Assembly: GCA_028455995.1 (NCBI GenBank)
Contig: JABELC010000007.1
Location: 124,001 to 188,000 of the forward strand
Source of the DNA: Scleromitrula shiraiana
Lineage: Eukaryota; Ascomycota; Leotiomycetes; Helotiales; Sclerotiniaceae
Length of the DNA stretch: 64,000 nucleotides
Direction of reading: 5' to 3'
The position numbers and the translations under genes are program-made. Shown here one piece after another: positions 11,445 through 22,672 of the stretch; position 1 is the first letter of the stretch, and every line of letters begins with the position of its first letter. The notes under the pieces are model-generated. The model did no database searches and had not been told where the DNA came from. It saw only the letters and a list, made by a program, of their open reading frames with translations.

Positions 11445-12128
11445 ATGGATTCGCACGCAATTGATCACTTGGATGAGAAGATGGGTTATGATTCAGGTGA
11501 TAATCATAATAATAAGCTGAAGATGGAGGAACGGGAAGATGTCACTTTAATCAATAATCGAACCCAGAAGGAGAATTTGTATGTGATACAAACGAACTGT
11601 GAGAAGGTACAATATCCTTTTCGGCAACGACAATATCAACATCCTGAAGAAGTAGAAGAAGAAAAAGAAGAAGAAGAAGAAGGAGGAGGAGGATACGAAA
11701 ACAACAGAGAAAAGGAAGAAGAAGAAGAAGAAGAAGAAGAAGTAGAAACTTGGAGTTCTAAACAATATCAAAATCAACAATTACCGTCGGCGTCTATATC
11801 CCTTGAACTTGAGAGGTGGAATTGTTGCGCCAGAATTAATTCAAACCTAAATCCGAATTCGATTTCGAATGGTTGGAAGATGGATACTCTTCATATTGAG
11901 AATATTAATCCTTGGATTACAAGAAGTGAGAGGAGAGATATTGATGCTGATGCTGCTGGTGGTGGTGGTGGTGGTGGTGATGGTATAAGAGCAATCAAGG
12001 AAACAGTTGAGGTTTTTTTGGACGATGATATCGATAATGATGATGAGAGTGATATTGATAGTAATTGTAAGTTCAATTTCCTCAATTCTTCTCTCATTTG
12101 GTTCGATTTTTATTATTCTTTCTTTTGA
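11445..12128 (+). CDS. Hypothetical low-complexity acidic protein
   Basis: An ATG-initiated frame of 227 codons with no recognised domain. It carries two nearly pure Glu tracts from (GAA)n, separated by GGGGYENNREK, and a seven-Gly tract from (GGT)n. It ends with an Asp-rich segment (DDDIDNDDESDIDS). All three trinucleotide tracts stay in one frame, which mildly favours translation. A good 5' splice consensus (GTAAGT) at 12067 suggests that the last 20 codons could be intron and that the true C-terminus lies downstream, but no exon could be joined. It could equally be a chance frame through microsatellites or the leader region of the next gene. Confidence is low. Confidence 0.35.
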   Translation: MDSHAIDHLDEKMGYDSGDNHNNKLKMEEREDVTLINNRTQKENLYVIQTNCEKVQYPFRQRQYQHPEEVEEEKEEEEEGGGGYENNREKEEEEEEEEEVETWSSKQYQNQQLPSASISLELERWNCCARINSNLNPNSISNGWKMDTLHIENINPWITRSERRDIDADAAGGGGGGGDGIRAIKETVEVFLDDDIDNDDESDIDSNCKFNFLNSSLIWFDFYYSFF

Positions 12129-12420
12129 AGATATAAAACATAATAAATGGAACCAGTTGAAATATCGAACATTTTATTTTGTTCGGTATTGATATGGATT
12201 TTCATGAAGAATTTGAGGTTTTTATATTCGTATGGTATGGAAGTATGGCATCTCGAATTATGAGAGGAAAGATTTCCGCTCCTCTAGCTTCAAAAAAATA
12301 AAAAAAATAAAAAAAATGCCACCATACCGTTAACGTTACAGTACCTTCAAGGTTGCTTTGACAAATCGGATTTAATCATAACTACACTATTGATTTAAAT
12401 CCCCCTTCAAATATTTGAAG

Positions 12421-15400
12421 ATGACCTCAATTTTTAGTTCAAGGAGATCACCGGAATCTCAAAATATCAAAACTTCAAAAATAACTACATCAAATGCTAA
12501 TAATACCTCAGCAACCGGTAGTAATATCGACGAAGATGTAGAAATCCCTTCACAATCGCAATCGCAAACCCAATTTCAAGAATTTAACCACGAATCTCGA
12601 TCCGACAACGATGACCCTTCCTCCTCCAAACCACAACTCGCACATCATTTACAAAACGATAGTTCCATCCTAACCCTCGCAGTTGGCGATCAATACATAT
12701 ATGCCGGCACCCAAGATGGAGAAATCATAGTATGGTCCCTCTCGGCCTTCGAACTAGTATCCAGAATCCAAGCACACACCCGCTCCGTACTCTCGCTATT
12801 CCTTTCTCCCGACCGCAAGCTTCTTTTCTCCTCTGCCGGCGACGCCATAGTAAATGCCTGGTGTCCCGTTACCCTGCAGCGAAAATACCACATCTATAGT
12901 ACATACGACGTGGGCGATGTATTCAGCGTGGCCTATTCCGCACAATTTCAAACGGTGTATTTAGGGGCCCAGAATACAAGTATCCAGTGGTGTAGTTTGA
13001 GGAACTCGGCGAATCGACCGACGCCTAATCCGGAACGCCATCCTGATAGGAGAAATCATAGGTTCTTTGATAGTGTGCAGCATGGGGGGACTTCGACTCC
13101 GAGACCGAGACCAATGAGTAGGAGTGGTGCGGACCAGGGGGATATTTTGGAGATTGAAAAGGCGCATATGAAACAATATGCTCATTTCGGGTATGTTTAT
13201 TGTATGTTGATGGTTAAGAATGTTTGTCGGTTGGTGGATGCAGATGAGGATATGTTGATTAGTGGGGGAGGAGATGGAACGATTAAATTGTGGCAGTTGT
13301 CGAATGATGCCGATGTGGGAATAAAAGAGGTTGCAAGTCTGGGTGAGGATGATGCGGAATCCGTATTATCGTTGGCAGTTGATGGTTCGTTTCTTTACAG
13401 CAGTAAATTGGAGGGGGTTATCGAATTGTGGGATTTGGATACCAAACAAAAGTTGAGGGTTATTAGAGCGCATAAGGGTGATGTTATGACATTACAAATG
13501 GGCTGGGGATACCTTTGGAGTGGTGGTTCTACGGGACATGCTAGAGTAAGTATTTTTCTTGTTTGATGAGAGGCACATTCTGACTTTTAATAGAAATATA
13601 GCACGGTACAATATGGACAATATAAAACCTCGAATTTCAGTCAAAAATACCACTGCGTCAATCGATGGAAGGCTCATGAAGGAAGAATCCTTGCATCGGC
13701 AGTTACTACTTATAATGGCCAACAATTCTACATCACTGGAGCCAACGATAACTCGGTATCGATTTGGGATATTACTGGCTGCCATACAGGAACATATCGA
13801 AAACCGGATATTGAAGAAAACCAACTGGTCAAATCCTTACAAGAATTTGTTGCTTTCAAGACAATCTCTTCTAGACCAGATTATGAAGAAGATTGTCGGC
13901 GTGGAGCTACGTTTCTTCGTACACTTTTTAAGAAACATGGTGCTGTCACAGAAATGTTAACTACGGAGGATCGTCACAATCCTATTGTTTATGCCAAATT
14001 CAAAGGAAATCCAAAGACTGCTGGAGAGAGAAAGAAGATCCTTTTCTATGGTCATTGTAAGTATTGGCAGTCCAAGTACATTGTGTCGTACTAACTAAAA
14101 TTGTAGATGATGTCGTGCCAGCTGATGACAAACAAAAGAAATGGATCATTGATCCTTTCCAAATGAAAGGTGTTAATGGTTATCTTTATGGTCGAGGTGT
14201 TTCCGATAATAAAGGTCCAATTATGGCTGCTTTGTATGGTGTTGTTGATCTTGTTCATGAGAAAGCTCTTGATTCTGATATCACGTTCCTTATTGAGGGA
14301 GAAGAAGAATCTGGATCTCGCGGATTCAAAGAAGCTGTTCGAAAACATAAAGATCTGATTGGCGATATTGATTACATTATTCTTGCCAACAGTTATTGGT
14401 TAGATGATGAAGTTCCTTGTTTAACATATGGTCTTCGAGGTGTTCTTCACGCTACGGTTCAAGTTCATAGTAAACATCCAGATGTCCATAGTGGAGTTGA
14501 TGGAAGTTTTATGATGGACGAACCGCTATTCGATTTAACCGCTATCCTCGCTCGATTAAAGGGTCTTCACAATCGAATTCAAATCCCCGGCTTCTACGAT
14601 GCTATTCTCCCATTAACTGAACCAGAAGAAGCTCGTTACGATGATATAGTTTCTACACTTCTTCGTCGTAACCCCGAACTTGGTCCAGCCTCTAATCTCA
14701 AAGCTTCTATCATGGCCCGTTGGCGCGAACCCAATCTTACAGTCCATCGATATAAAGTTTCTGGTCCAGATGGTTCCCTCGTCTCATCAAATGCTAGCGC
14801 AGCTATCTCTCTCCGTTTAGTCCCCAACCAAGAAGTCGACGATGTAATTCAATCACTTACAAACTTCCTGCACGATGCATTCTCAACCCTCGATACCCAT
14901 AACGTACTCACCATTACAATCGACAATCAAGCCGATGCCTGGCTTGGAGATCCCGACAATGAAATTTTCAGAACACTCGAGGATGCTATCATGGAAGTTT
15001 GGGATCCTATCACGACAGATAGTGGAAGAAGAGCCAGTGTACCCGGCCCCAATAGTATCAAAACCAGCTTATCAACAACAACCAACGGATCAACACCAAC
15101 CTCAAATTCAAAAACAACCACCATTTCCTCCCCAAGTCTCAAGCCAGAACCGGCTACAAGTACAACATTAACCAATGGAAGCGATCATACGAGTCTTGCG
15201 GCTACGACTACTGATATCCCATCGGATGTATCGCTTTCTTCCGAGGAAGACGATAATTATATTACGGGTGCTGGGCAACTAGATGGACACAGTCATTCAA
15301 AACACAAATCCAATTCGAATGGGGAACATCAGAAGAAGAGAGGCAGGAAACCTCTTTACATTAGAGAGGGTGGTAGTATTCCCAGTATCCGGTTCTTGGA

Positions 15401-15657
15401 GAAGGAGTTTGGGGCGCCGGCTGCGCATTTACCTTGTGGTCAGGCTAGTGATTCGGCGCATTTGGGTGAGTTCTCTTTTTTTTTCTTTACCTTTTGTTTG
15501 CTATTGAGGGATTTGGTGTTTTGAGTGGTATGGAGGAGTTGAGATTAATGACTAATATTCATTGTGCCTAATAGATAATGAACGCATTAGAGTTAATAAT
15601 CTCTATAATAGTCGATTGATTTTTAGAAAGGTTTTTAGAGAGTTACCGAGGAAATGA
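12421..15657 (+). CDS. DUG2: Dug2-like glutathione-degradation subunit (WD40 + M20 peptidase)
   Basis: Four exons (12421-13545, 13594-14056, 14107-15465, 15575-15657) give 1009 residues. A Ser/Gln-rich N-tail of about 85 residues is followed by WD40 repeats to about residue 430 (YAGTQDGEIIVWSL, SGGGDGTIKLWQL, SSKLEGVIELWDL, ITGANDNSVSIWDI). An M20 metallopeptidase domain follows: GHYDVVP near 528-534, GRGVSDNKGP near 558-567 and EGEEESGSRG near 593-602 supply the expected His, Asp and Glu ligands. The C-terminus (ACGQ-type region AHLPCGQASDSAHL, then DNERIRVNNLYNSR) is conserved in Dug2. A Ser/Thr-rich insert near 865-930 interrupts the peptidase domain. In yeast, Dug2 with Dug3 forms the gamma-glutamyl-transfer part of the cytosolic pathway that degrades glutathione. 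Longer than yeast Dug2 (878 residues) because of the tail and insert. First ATG at 12421. Confidence 0.93.
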
Positions 15658-16113
15658 ATGAGTTGGTGGATGGATGAGATATTTTCTACTACATATCTCT
15701 GAACCTATCTTTTGTGCTGGGAGGGGATGGAGGGGCGAGGAGTAGATGGATAGGTACATGGATGGATGGATGGATGGATGGCGTTCGAGGTTCTATTGCC
15801 CCTAGGCGTGACCTTTGCGTCTGAGATTGGGTTTCAATTTAAGATCTAAGATTCTTGATATCTACAAAAGATACCTGAATAGTTCATGGATTGTTTTCTG
15901 CGATTTACGTGAGCATGGGAATGTGGGTGTATGCTGGGCGACACAATTTACAAGAATATTATATTTCTATAGGAGATAGTTCCAGGCCGAAAACTATGCG
16001 CTAATATTATCTTCCTGCCCATCGTTACCAAACCACCCAAAACCAAGACCATCCACTAACATTCCCTCAATTCCTTCCAAATTCCTACGCAACCACATCC
16101 CAAAACAATATAT
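15658..16113. other. Intergenic between convergent genes
   Basis: The 3' flanks of DUG2 (+) and the minus-strand gene meet here. It contains a (TGGA)n microsatellite at about 15758-15781. No gene seen. Confidence 0.6.
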
Positions 16114-16897
16114 CTATAAAGCCCTCCCCAAAAACCTCTCACACTCTTCCTTCTCCGGATCCTTGATCTCCTCATCCCATTTCATCTGCTCGCGCTCGAG
16201 TTCCCACACCCCACCCACACCCCCATACCCAACCAGCCAGCTCCCCTCCACATCCGCCCACAACTCCATCACCCCCCTCTTTTTCGCCTTCCCCACAACC
16301 CCCACCTGCACCTCCCTCATATGTTCCCTCCACCCCTCCAACGCCGCCTCCACCCTCTTCTCCACCACCACATGCCTCCACCGCCCGGGATCCCTCAACC
16401 ACCGATTCGCGTCCTTTTCCAAAAAATTAATATACCCAATATACTCACAGACCAGCGCCAATTCCCGCACATTATCGACCCGCGGCTCCGTCGCCGCGAG
16501 GATCCCCTGGTAGGTGGATTTGGCCTTGCTGAGGTGCTGGAAGAGCGTGCTGGCGTCGCGGGGGTCGAGCAGCAGGGAGAGCATTAGGTGGGCGTGTCCG
16601 ATGAAGAGGGGGCCTTGGGGGGAGATCTGCCAGAGCAGGGTTTGGGAGAGTTGGAAGGAGAGCGAGGCGTGGCGGAGGAACCGGGATTCCGTGTACGCGT
16701 TGTTTATCTGACGGGGTGGGGTTTAGCGTTGGATCTTCTTCTTGTGGTAATAAAAATGGGGAGGGATGAATGGGGCGTGGGAAGGGGGGGGGACTTGGAT
16801 TTGGGGAGTCTGCGGGGCGCGGCGTATGGATTGATATTGGAGGGGTATTACGAACGTCGCGGACTTGGCCGATCCAGTCGATGAGTGGCCAGGGCAT
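16114..16897 (-). CDS. Conserved-looking hypothetical protein, mainly alpha-helical
   Basis: Two exons on the minus strand (16897-16856 and 16707-16114, 148-nt intron with a GTTCGT donor and a CAG acceptor) join in frame to 211 residues starting MPWPLIDWIGQVRD. The joined protein is rich in amphipathic helices (ESRFLRHASLSFQLSQTLLW, FIGHAHLMLSLLLDPRD, VRELALVCEYIGYINFLEKD). It has no signal peptide or TM segment, and its C-terminus is charged (WDEEIKDPEKEECERFLGRA). Third positions are strongly GC-biased, unlike the surrounding spacers, which supports real coding. I do not recognise the family. The first exon is only 14 codons, so the start is less certain than the second exon. Confidence 0.65.
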
Positions 16898-17260
16898 GTT
16901 TGCAATATGTATACGTTCTGCAATATTTATCATTCACAACCCAGCGAGAGAGAGAGAGAGAGAATGAAAATAACGAAGTGATATTTTAGTTATTTTCAGA
17001 ATCATGGTAGTAGATATTTATTAATTTTACAACAAGGTCAGCGGGACCGCGAAATGAAAATTTCCTTCGTCTACTGGTGTCTTCAAGTGAATATGTATAT
17101 AGTAAGATGAATCAAGTAAATCCTTCGATATTCTCCACATTGGATGATAATCATATTTACAGTGAATACGATGCAAAATCAACAACTTGAACTCAATAAA
17201 ATTGCCTCTTCAAAAATATAATCCAATCAGCGTATAATCCCCTACCTCCCCAAATCATGC

Positions 17261-17619
17261 CTATCCGTCCCCCTCTAAATCCCCAATCTTCACCCTCCAC
17301 ATCGCCGCATTATCACTCCCAAGCCGCAACCGCAACCGCAACCGCAACCTCCCCTTCCCATCCGTGAATTCTTTACCCACCACACCTTCCCTCATCACCA
17401 CGTAACGATTACTTTCACGCATTTTTGCACATCGTCTTGTGAGTTACATGAAGAGGGTTCCTTACCGCTGTGGGGTTTAATTCGGGGATTACGTCACTGT
17501 AATCAGCTGGGGGGGTGGGCGTGGGTAAGTGAGGAGGCGAACGAGGATGCGAATGAGGGTGTAAAAGCGCCGGGCACGTGCTCGACGAGGAGGAGGAGGA
17601 GGATGGAGATGGAAGTCAT
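17261..17619 (-). pseudogene. Possible broken or unresolved minus-strand coding segment
   Basis: On the minus strand, a peptide starting MTSISILLLLVEHVPGAF runs into a stop just after a run of seven C (G run at 17509-17515 on +). In the shifted frame, sensible sequence continues (ADYSDVIPELNPTA) up to GTAAGG. A third open piece (YVVMREGVVGKEFTDGKG, ending IGDLEGDG and a stop) follows about 50 nt later, but its phase does not fit a simple intron. The pieces look coding (GC-rich third positions, an in-frame CGGTTG repeat coding Arg-Leu). They could be exons with splice sites I misplaced, or a gene with a slipped C-run. Family not recognised. Confidence 0.25.
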
Positions 17620-18083
17620 GGGGTTCGTGGTAGAGGGAGTTGGATATTGCTGGTGGTTGTTTTAATATCTATCTCTTTCTGTTGTCTTGGATGGAGATCT
17701 GTGGAGAGTGGGATGGGAATTCATGGCAAAATGAAAAACACCTTCTACAGCGAATTTGCTTCGCTATACATTGCTCTGCTAGCCTTTGCTTGGTGTAAAT
17801 ACCGGTTAAGTCCGAGATAACTGTTGGAGATGAGAGATGAATGGTTTGGGTTTCGCGCTCGAGATTGAATAATCAACTTGAATCACATGTCGAGGAATAT
17901 GGGAATGAAGTAATAATAAACACGAAGTATGGCGTCAAAGGCATTGTAAAAGGGCGAGAAATATTTATTTGTCTGTCATATCCAGTTGAATAATACAAAG
18001 GTTCAAAATACACCACGCTCGCTCGAATCCATAATTAACATCCAACATTATTCGTAAATATTATCGAGAAAAAGTCTCAACAT

Positions 18084-18365
18084 TTACAACTTGTTGAGTT
18101 CATCGTTGACGAGGTTGTTAACCACTGGGTCAAGACCGGCTGGCATGCCTTCCTTGTTTGCGAATTGGTCGACGGCTGGGATGATGTGTAAGCAAGGGAT
18201 GTTGAGAAAAGAAGAGGGAAGAGATAGAAACGTACCGGAGTCGACCAATGTGTCTTCGGTCTTGTCGTTGCTGCCGTTGGCGTTGTTGGCGTTGTTGTCA
18301 CCGTCTCGTCCACCTTGTCCGGTAGCGGCTTGCTCGAATTCTTTGATTTCTTCTCCGAAACCCAT
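18084..18365 (-). CDS. Small hydrophilic protein of unknown function
   Basis: Two exons on the minus strand (18365-18236, 18175-18084; 60-nt GTACGT...CAG intron) encode 73 residues. It starts MGFGEEIKEFEQAATGQGG, has an Asn/Gly/Asp-rich middle, and ends AVDQFANKEGMPAGLDPVVN with a further LVNDELNKL. It is very hydrophilic, has no Cys and no signal peptide, and carries an amphipathic C-terminal helix. The splice join is supported because the unspliced frame would insert a hydrophobic, pyrimidine-derived stretch. Small proteins of this kind in filamentous ascomycetes are often stress-induced or abundant, but that is only an analogy. I do not recognise a family name. Its 5' flank is long (to 19503). 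Confidence 0.7.
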   Translation of the reverse strand: MGFGEEIKEFEQAATGQGGRDGDNNANNANGSNDKTEDTLVDSGTFLSLPSSFLNIPCLHIIPAVDQFANKEGMPAGLDPVVNNLVNDELNKL

Positions 18366-19503
18366 GATGATGATTTGTGTGGTGGTTGGTGGCTTAAGGT
18401 AGTGTAGTAAAATTTTAGTTCTAGTTGGATGTGAAAAGGTGAAGAAATGGAGAGATGGAGAGCAAAAGATAAACTGACGATTTAGAGTGCTGTTGTGTTG
18501 TGGTGATGATTGTTTGAGAAGCTGATCATTTGATGAAGAAAGAAAAGCGAGAGAGAAGGCACAAAGGTTGATACTTATAGATTTCCTCTTCCTATGGAAA
18601 CTTGGAGACTTCTCCGTATTCCTTGATATGTAGCATAATCAATGCCAACTTTGACATAAGTTCTCGATGTAAGATCGATTCTTCCGAATCTCAAGTCCAT
18701 GAAGAACAACATTGCATCACAATCAATGCAGGATGATGCACTACTCCACACTTTAACTTCATTGTGTACCTGCAATAACACTCACATATAACCCCACATC
18801 CAGATATAGACATCGTTTCCAATATCAGAGAGATCTAAGTGGACTAATTGATCGACAGAGCTATATCAAAGGGGTTCTCCAGCCAAGATTTTACCTTGGT
18901 CTAACCTCCTGAATAAACAAACGATTATGACAAGCGTCATCTCCTCTAATTGCCTCGTCTCATAAAACCAAGGTTATCGCCCTTGTATGAAAAGATTGGA
19001 TCTGGTTCTTTTTGATGCGTTGTACATATGCATATCCGGATATATTTCATTAGCTTCTGCGGAGAAAAGCTTCATTCGTGTATAAAGCATCTTTGTACCT
19101 CATGTATGCATAACCTCGATAAGGTCTTCTCTTGATAACATCATTATCTTGCATATTTGCAATATATTAGGACGTGGGATGATGTTACATCACAATTATG
19201 GATGAAATCCGAGGATCTGACAAAAACTTGGCAACTTGGCATCGTGATGGAATAAAGTTCAACCGAGAACTATCGGAGAAACCACTATTGGCCCCACACC
19301 GTTCCGCTCCGCTAGACCCTTGTTCTCCGCCTTGCCAAGATTCTTTGTGATAACGATAAGCTTCTTATCTATCTCGACTTCATCTTGTGATAGGAGGTAA
19401 ACAATCAGAAACAACATCACCTCCTCAACTCTTATCAAGTTCTATTAACAATTAACATCCCCGAAAAGAAAACAATCCTATACTAACTCTCTCGCGCTTC
19501 AAT
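18366..19503. other. Divergent intergenic region
   Basis: Lies between the small minus-strand gene and the asparaginase-like gene (+). It contains the promoters of both. No gene, repeat or RNA could be supported in it. Confidence 0.6.
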
Positions 19504-20946
19504 ATGGAATATAAACTACCTACAAAATCATCATCTCAAAAAGTAACCCCTCGTATCATAATCCACGGCGGCGCAGGTAACATATTACCCGCAAACCTGC
19601 CACCCGCCAAATATAAACTGTACCACGACTCACTCTTACAAATCATCTCCAATACCCACCATTTCCTTACATCTCCATCATCGTTTCCTCTATCCGCCGA
19701 TACAAACTCTGTTACTTCCGCTCTCGACGCAGTAACATTCGCAGTCACCCAACTAGAAGATAACCCACTCTTCAACAGCGGTCATGGAGCCGTCTTCACG
19801 CGCGATGGCATCAACGAGTTAGAAGCGTCCATTATGGTATCAAAAGGGAAGAAGAAAAGAGGTGTGGGAGTAATGGGTTTACAACATGTTAAGAATCCTA
19901 TTAAACTTGCGAGGGAAATGTTGATTAGAGGGGAGCAGGATTTAGAAGGTGGGAACGGGGAACATAGAGGTCCGATGGGGAGTTCCGAGGAAAAGAAGAA
20001 AACGCCTGGAGCGCAGGGTCATTCACAATTACATAAATATTCTGCGGAGAAATTGGCTGGGGATTGGGGGTTGGAGATTGTGGGAGAAGAATACTTCTTT
20101 GTGCAGGCGAGGTGGGATGAACATATTTCTGGGCTGAAGAAAGAGAAAGATGGAAAGGGCGAAGCTTCTTGGGATGCGAAAGAGTTTGTGCCGCAGGGTA
20201 CTTGTGGCGCTGTTGCTTTGGATGCGGATGGTGTGTTGTGTGTTGGAACTAGTACTGGAGGTATGACGAATAAATTGACTGGAAGAATTGGGGATACGCC
20301 AACACTCGGAGCTGGATTCTGGGCTGAGGAATGGGAAGATACTACAACCTCTTCTTCTTATGAAGATACACTACGTCGGAGAATGAGTAGTCAAGCACCG
20401 GTTATGGAGTTAACTGATTCTTTAAGAGGATTACTAGCAGACTGTTTTCCTAGTTTGGGTACCTACTCCCCTATCTTAGCAGAAGAGGTTGATGAGAAAG
20501 TTGGTAAGGAAAGTAGGACTTTCAGATCTACTGCCATGTCCGGTACTGGCAATGGAGATTCATTCCTTCGACTAGCAGCCGTACGAACAGCATCAGCAAT
20601 TGCTCGATACAGACCCAATACGACTCTCCAAACAGCCATAACCGAAGTGACCGGACCAGGAGGCGAACTAGTCAAGTCAGCTGGTAATCGCTGGAAAAAA
20701 ACCGGAGAAGGTGAAGGCGGTATCATTGGTATCGAACTAACTATCGTAAAGGATGAACATGGTAGAATCAAAGAAGTAGTAAGTCATGTGGTAGATGATT
20801 ATAATTGTGGTGGGATGTTTAGAGCGGCTATCACTAGAGATGGGAAGGCGGTGATGAGGGTTTGGAGACCGGGTCAGTATGATGGGTTGGAGGTTTATGA
20901 AGGTGAGGGGAGGGAATATGATGTTGAGGATTGGATTGATGCTTGA
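19504..20946 (+). CDS. Isoaspartyl peptidase/L-asparaginase-like Ntn hydrolase (type 2)
   Basis: Intronless, 480 residues. The N-terminus reads RIIIHGGAGNI, the classic opening of family T2 asparaginases, followed by FNSGHGAVFTRDG and LEASIM. The processing site is QGTCGAVALD near residues 231-240; Thr233 would become the N-terminal nucleophile after self-cleavage (family consensus GTVGAVA, here GTCGAVA). Then come STGGMTNKLTGRIGDTPTLGAG and SGTGNGDSFLR, both expected. A hydrophilic Lys/Glu-rich stretch (about residues 140-225) precedes the cleavage site, as in precursors of this family. Known activity: hydrolysis of L-Asn and isoaspartyl dipeptides. Whether it is cytosolic here is inferred from the lack of a signal peptide. 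Its last codons and 3' flank are duplicated about 1.1 kb downstream (see the tandem-unit entry). Confidence 0.9.
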   Translation: MEYKLPTKSSSQKVTPRIIIHGGAGNILPANLPPAKYKLYHDSLLQIISNTHHFLTSPSSFPLSADTNSVTSALDAVTFAVTQLEDNPLFNSGHGAVFTRDGINELEASIMVSKGKKKRGVGVMGLQHVKNPIKLAREMLIRGEQDLEGGNGEHRGPMGSSEEKKKTPGAQGHSQLHKYSAEKLAGDWGLEIVGEEYFFVQARWDEHISGLKKEKDGKGEASWDAKEFVPQGTCGAVALDADGVLCVGTSTGGMTNKLTGRIGDTPTLGAGFWAEEWEDTTTSSSYEDTLRRRMSSQAPVMELTDSLRGLLADCFPSLGTYSPILAEEVDEKVGKESRTFRSTAMSGTGNGDSFLRLAAVRTASAIARYRPNTTLQTAITEVTGPGGELVKSAGNRWKKTGEGEGGIIGIELTIVKDEHGRIKEVVSHVVDDYNCGGMFRAAITRDGKAVMRVWRPGQYDGLEVYEGEGREYDVEDWIDA

Positions 20947-21241
20947 ACTTGATTAACTACAGTACTTTACTTCGAAGAGATGCGTTTCCTAGACAGATTC
21001 CAGACTTGTTACCAATTTGATTATTTTAATGGAACTTTTTTTCTTCTTGTTTTTCGCGGATTGCTGTACAATGTGTGAACTGTACATTCCGAGAATCATT
21101 CATCGATATGATACACAAGCGTGCTTAGATATCAGGTAGATAAATCATCAAATTATCGATCTATCTGCCTGCCCTACCAATTTTCCCCTTTTGCCCGTAT
21201 ACAAACCAAAACCCCACGTCTTGTCTCCCTTTATCCACAAA

Positions 21242-21523
21242 TCAAGAATGAATAGCCCGTGAGAACTCATTTAACATATTTGTTATAGCTCTAATCAGAG
21301 AAAGATCGTACTGAATCTGAAGGGCCCTCGCCTCCAGGTCCCTAGGTGACTGTTCTGGAAGCTCATGGTCGCTTCTGTTTCGCCGTATCGCATTCATTAG
21401 TTCTTGTATTGTTTCGTCTAAGCTAGTTTCAAGATTTCTTTCGAAATATTGGAGGTTGGTGAGCATGCTTTCAATTATTGAGAAAGGGTTGAAGGTTCGT
21501 GATATGAAGTACGGTCTTGACAT
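21242..21523 (-). CDS. Small helical hypothetical protein, tandem unit A
   Basis: ATG-started ORF of 93 residues (MSRPYFISRTFNPFSIIESM...). The body is predicted helical with heptad-like spacing (LTNLQYFERNLETSLDETI, LSLIRAITNMLNEFSRAI). No signal peptide, TM segment or known domain. It sits at the same place in its repeat unit as the ORFs at 22382-22672 and 23016-23378 and has similar length, orientation and helical character, so I infer divergent paralogues even though direct identity is low. Function unknown. Confidence 0.5.
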   Translation of the reverse strand: MSRPYFISRTFNPFSIIESMLTNLQYFERNLETSLDETIQELMNAIRRNRSDHELPEQSPRDLEARALQIQYDLSLIRAITNMLNEFSRAIHS

Positions 21524-21766
21524 TTCGAGATAAATGTTATGAGAGATACTCGTGAGTTGCAGGTCGGATTATTGTAGATTGGGAGTAAGCGTTTTATACT
21601 TTCTATATGGGGCTATGTGTGGCTTTTTTTTGTCATTGAAGTTTCTTATCGTTTGATATTGGCACATGATAGGGGCACAACTAGAATAGTCACGGTGGTT
21701 TATTAGTGGCAGGTAGTACCAGATCTGAGGAGAAATGATATAAGTCCCACGGCTGCATAAAATCTC

Positions 21767-21976
21767 TTATATAGAAAATACCTTGTTGTTTAGTTGTTTA
21801 GCATATGTGGCTGTATGGTATGTGTTGTATGACATTCTAGCGAAATCAAATCTACTGCCATGGTCGTAATCCGCAAAGTTTGTTTGCTCGATGCTAGAAC
21901 TAATGATTTTCATATAACGTTGAATACGTCTTTGAAGTTTGGCCTTGATATCACTATCATCATCGTATGTTATCAT
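21767..21976 (-). CDS. Very small hypothetical ORF within the tandem array
   Basis: ATG-started, 69 residues, with a Lys/Arg/Gln-rich helix (IKAKLQRRIQRYMKIISSSI) and a Tyr-rich tail. It lies between units A and B on the same strand as the other small genes. It may be a truncated copy or a chance frame. No family recognised. Confidence 0.25.
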   Translation of the reverse strand: MITYDDDSDIKAKLQRRIQRYMKIISSSIEQTNFADYDHGSRFDFARMSYNTYHTATYAKQLNNKVFSI

Positions 21977-22381
21977 ATATCAGGAAACAATAAAACTATG
22001 TAATAGTGTGGAAAGTTTATGCGATATTATTCCATACAAATAAGCAATGGATCGGATTGATGCTTGAACTTAATTAACTACAGTACTTTACTTTGATACG
22101 AGGGCTTCGGTTTCTTACTAGTTAATTCAATTGTGCAAATTCTGCCATGAAATAACCTTCATACTGGATGTCCAGCGGAATATGTACTCGCATGTTCGCA
22201 TTCATCTAGAATATGTCATAGTTGAGGATATCTACAAATAGACTGGACAAGGGTGCTTAAATATAAGATAGATCAATCATCAATTGGTCTATCTATGAAA
22301 CACTACGATTTCCCTCCTGCGTCCTACCATACAAAATTCATCAACGCAACATCCTGCCTTCTCCTCTGATCCTGGTCCATT

Positions 22382-22672
22382 TCAAGCTTCATGAGCCGCC
22401 GAGACTCTATTCTCAGCCAAGAATACAGCTAATATCTCTATCCTGACCATCACGTAATCTAGATCGTAGTCATATATTCCCCTCACATTCGCCACGAGAC
22501 TCTCTCGCGCACCTTGATCGTCTGCAGTTTGTAGGAGTGGAGCTGCTGCATTTAGAGATGCATCGATGTTGAGAATCTCGGATTCTAAGAGACGTTTAAG
22601 GGTGTGGTAATTGGCTAGTAGGCGTTGGGTGTATGTGCGGGCGAGAATTAAATCTCGTTGTTTTGCCGACAT
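22382..22672 (-). CDS. Small helical hypothetical protein, tandem unit B
   Basis: ATG-started ORF of 96 residues (MSAKQRDLILARTYTQRLLA...). All-helical appearance (YHTLKRLLESEILNIDASL, VMVRIEILAVFLAENRV), acidic middle, no Cys, no signal peptide. It lies in the second copy of the duplicated segment, just downstream (in + coordinates) of the copied asparaginase 3' end. Its 5' flank matches those of the unit A and unit C genes. Likely a fast-evolving paralogue of 21242-21523; function unknown. Confidence 0.55.
   Translation of the reverse strand: MSAKQRDLILARTYTQRLLANYHTLKRLLESEILNIDASLNAAAPLLQTADDQGARESLVANVRGIYDYDLDYVMVRIEILAVFLAENRVSAAHEA

Noticed and set aside
11547..11780. Minus-strand poly-Phe frame
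   Set aside because: Antisense reading of the GAA tracts.
11445..13545. Acidic ORF as the first exon of DUG2
   Set aside because: The GTAAGT donor at 12067 cannot be joined in phase to the plausible TTTTTAG acceptor at 12437, and DUG2 has its own ATG at 12421.
17578..17820. Plus-strand frame with a TM-like segment
   Set aside because: No ATG at the start, Glu/Asp tract from a repeat, and it is antisense to better coding-looking sequence.
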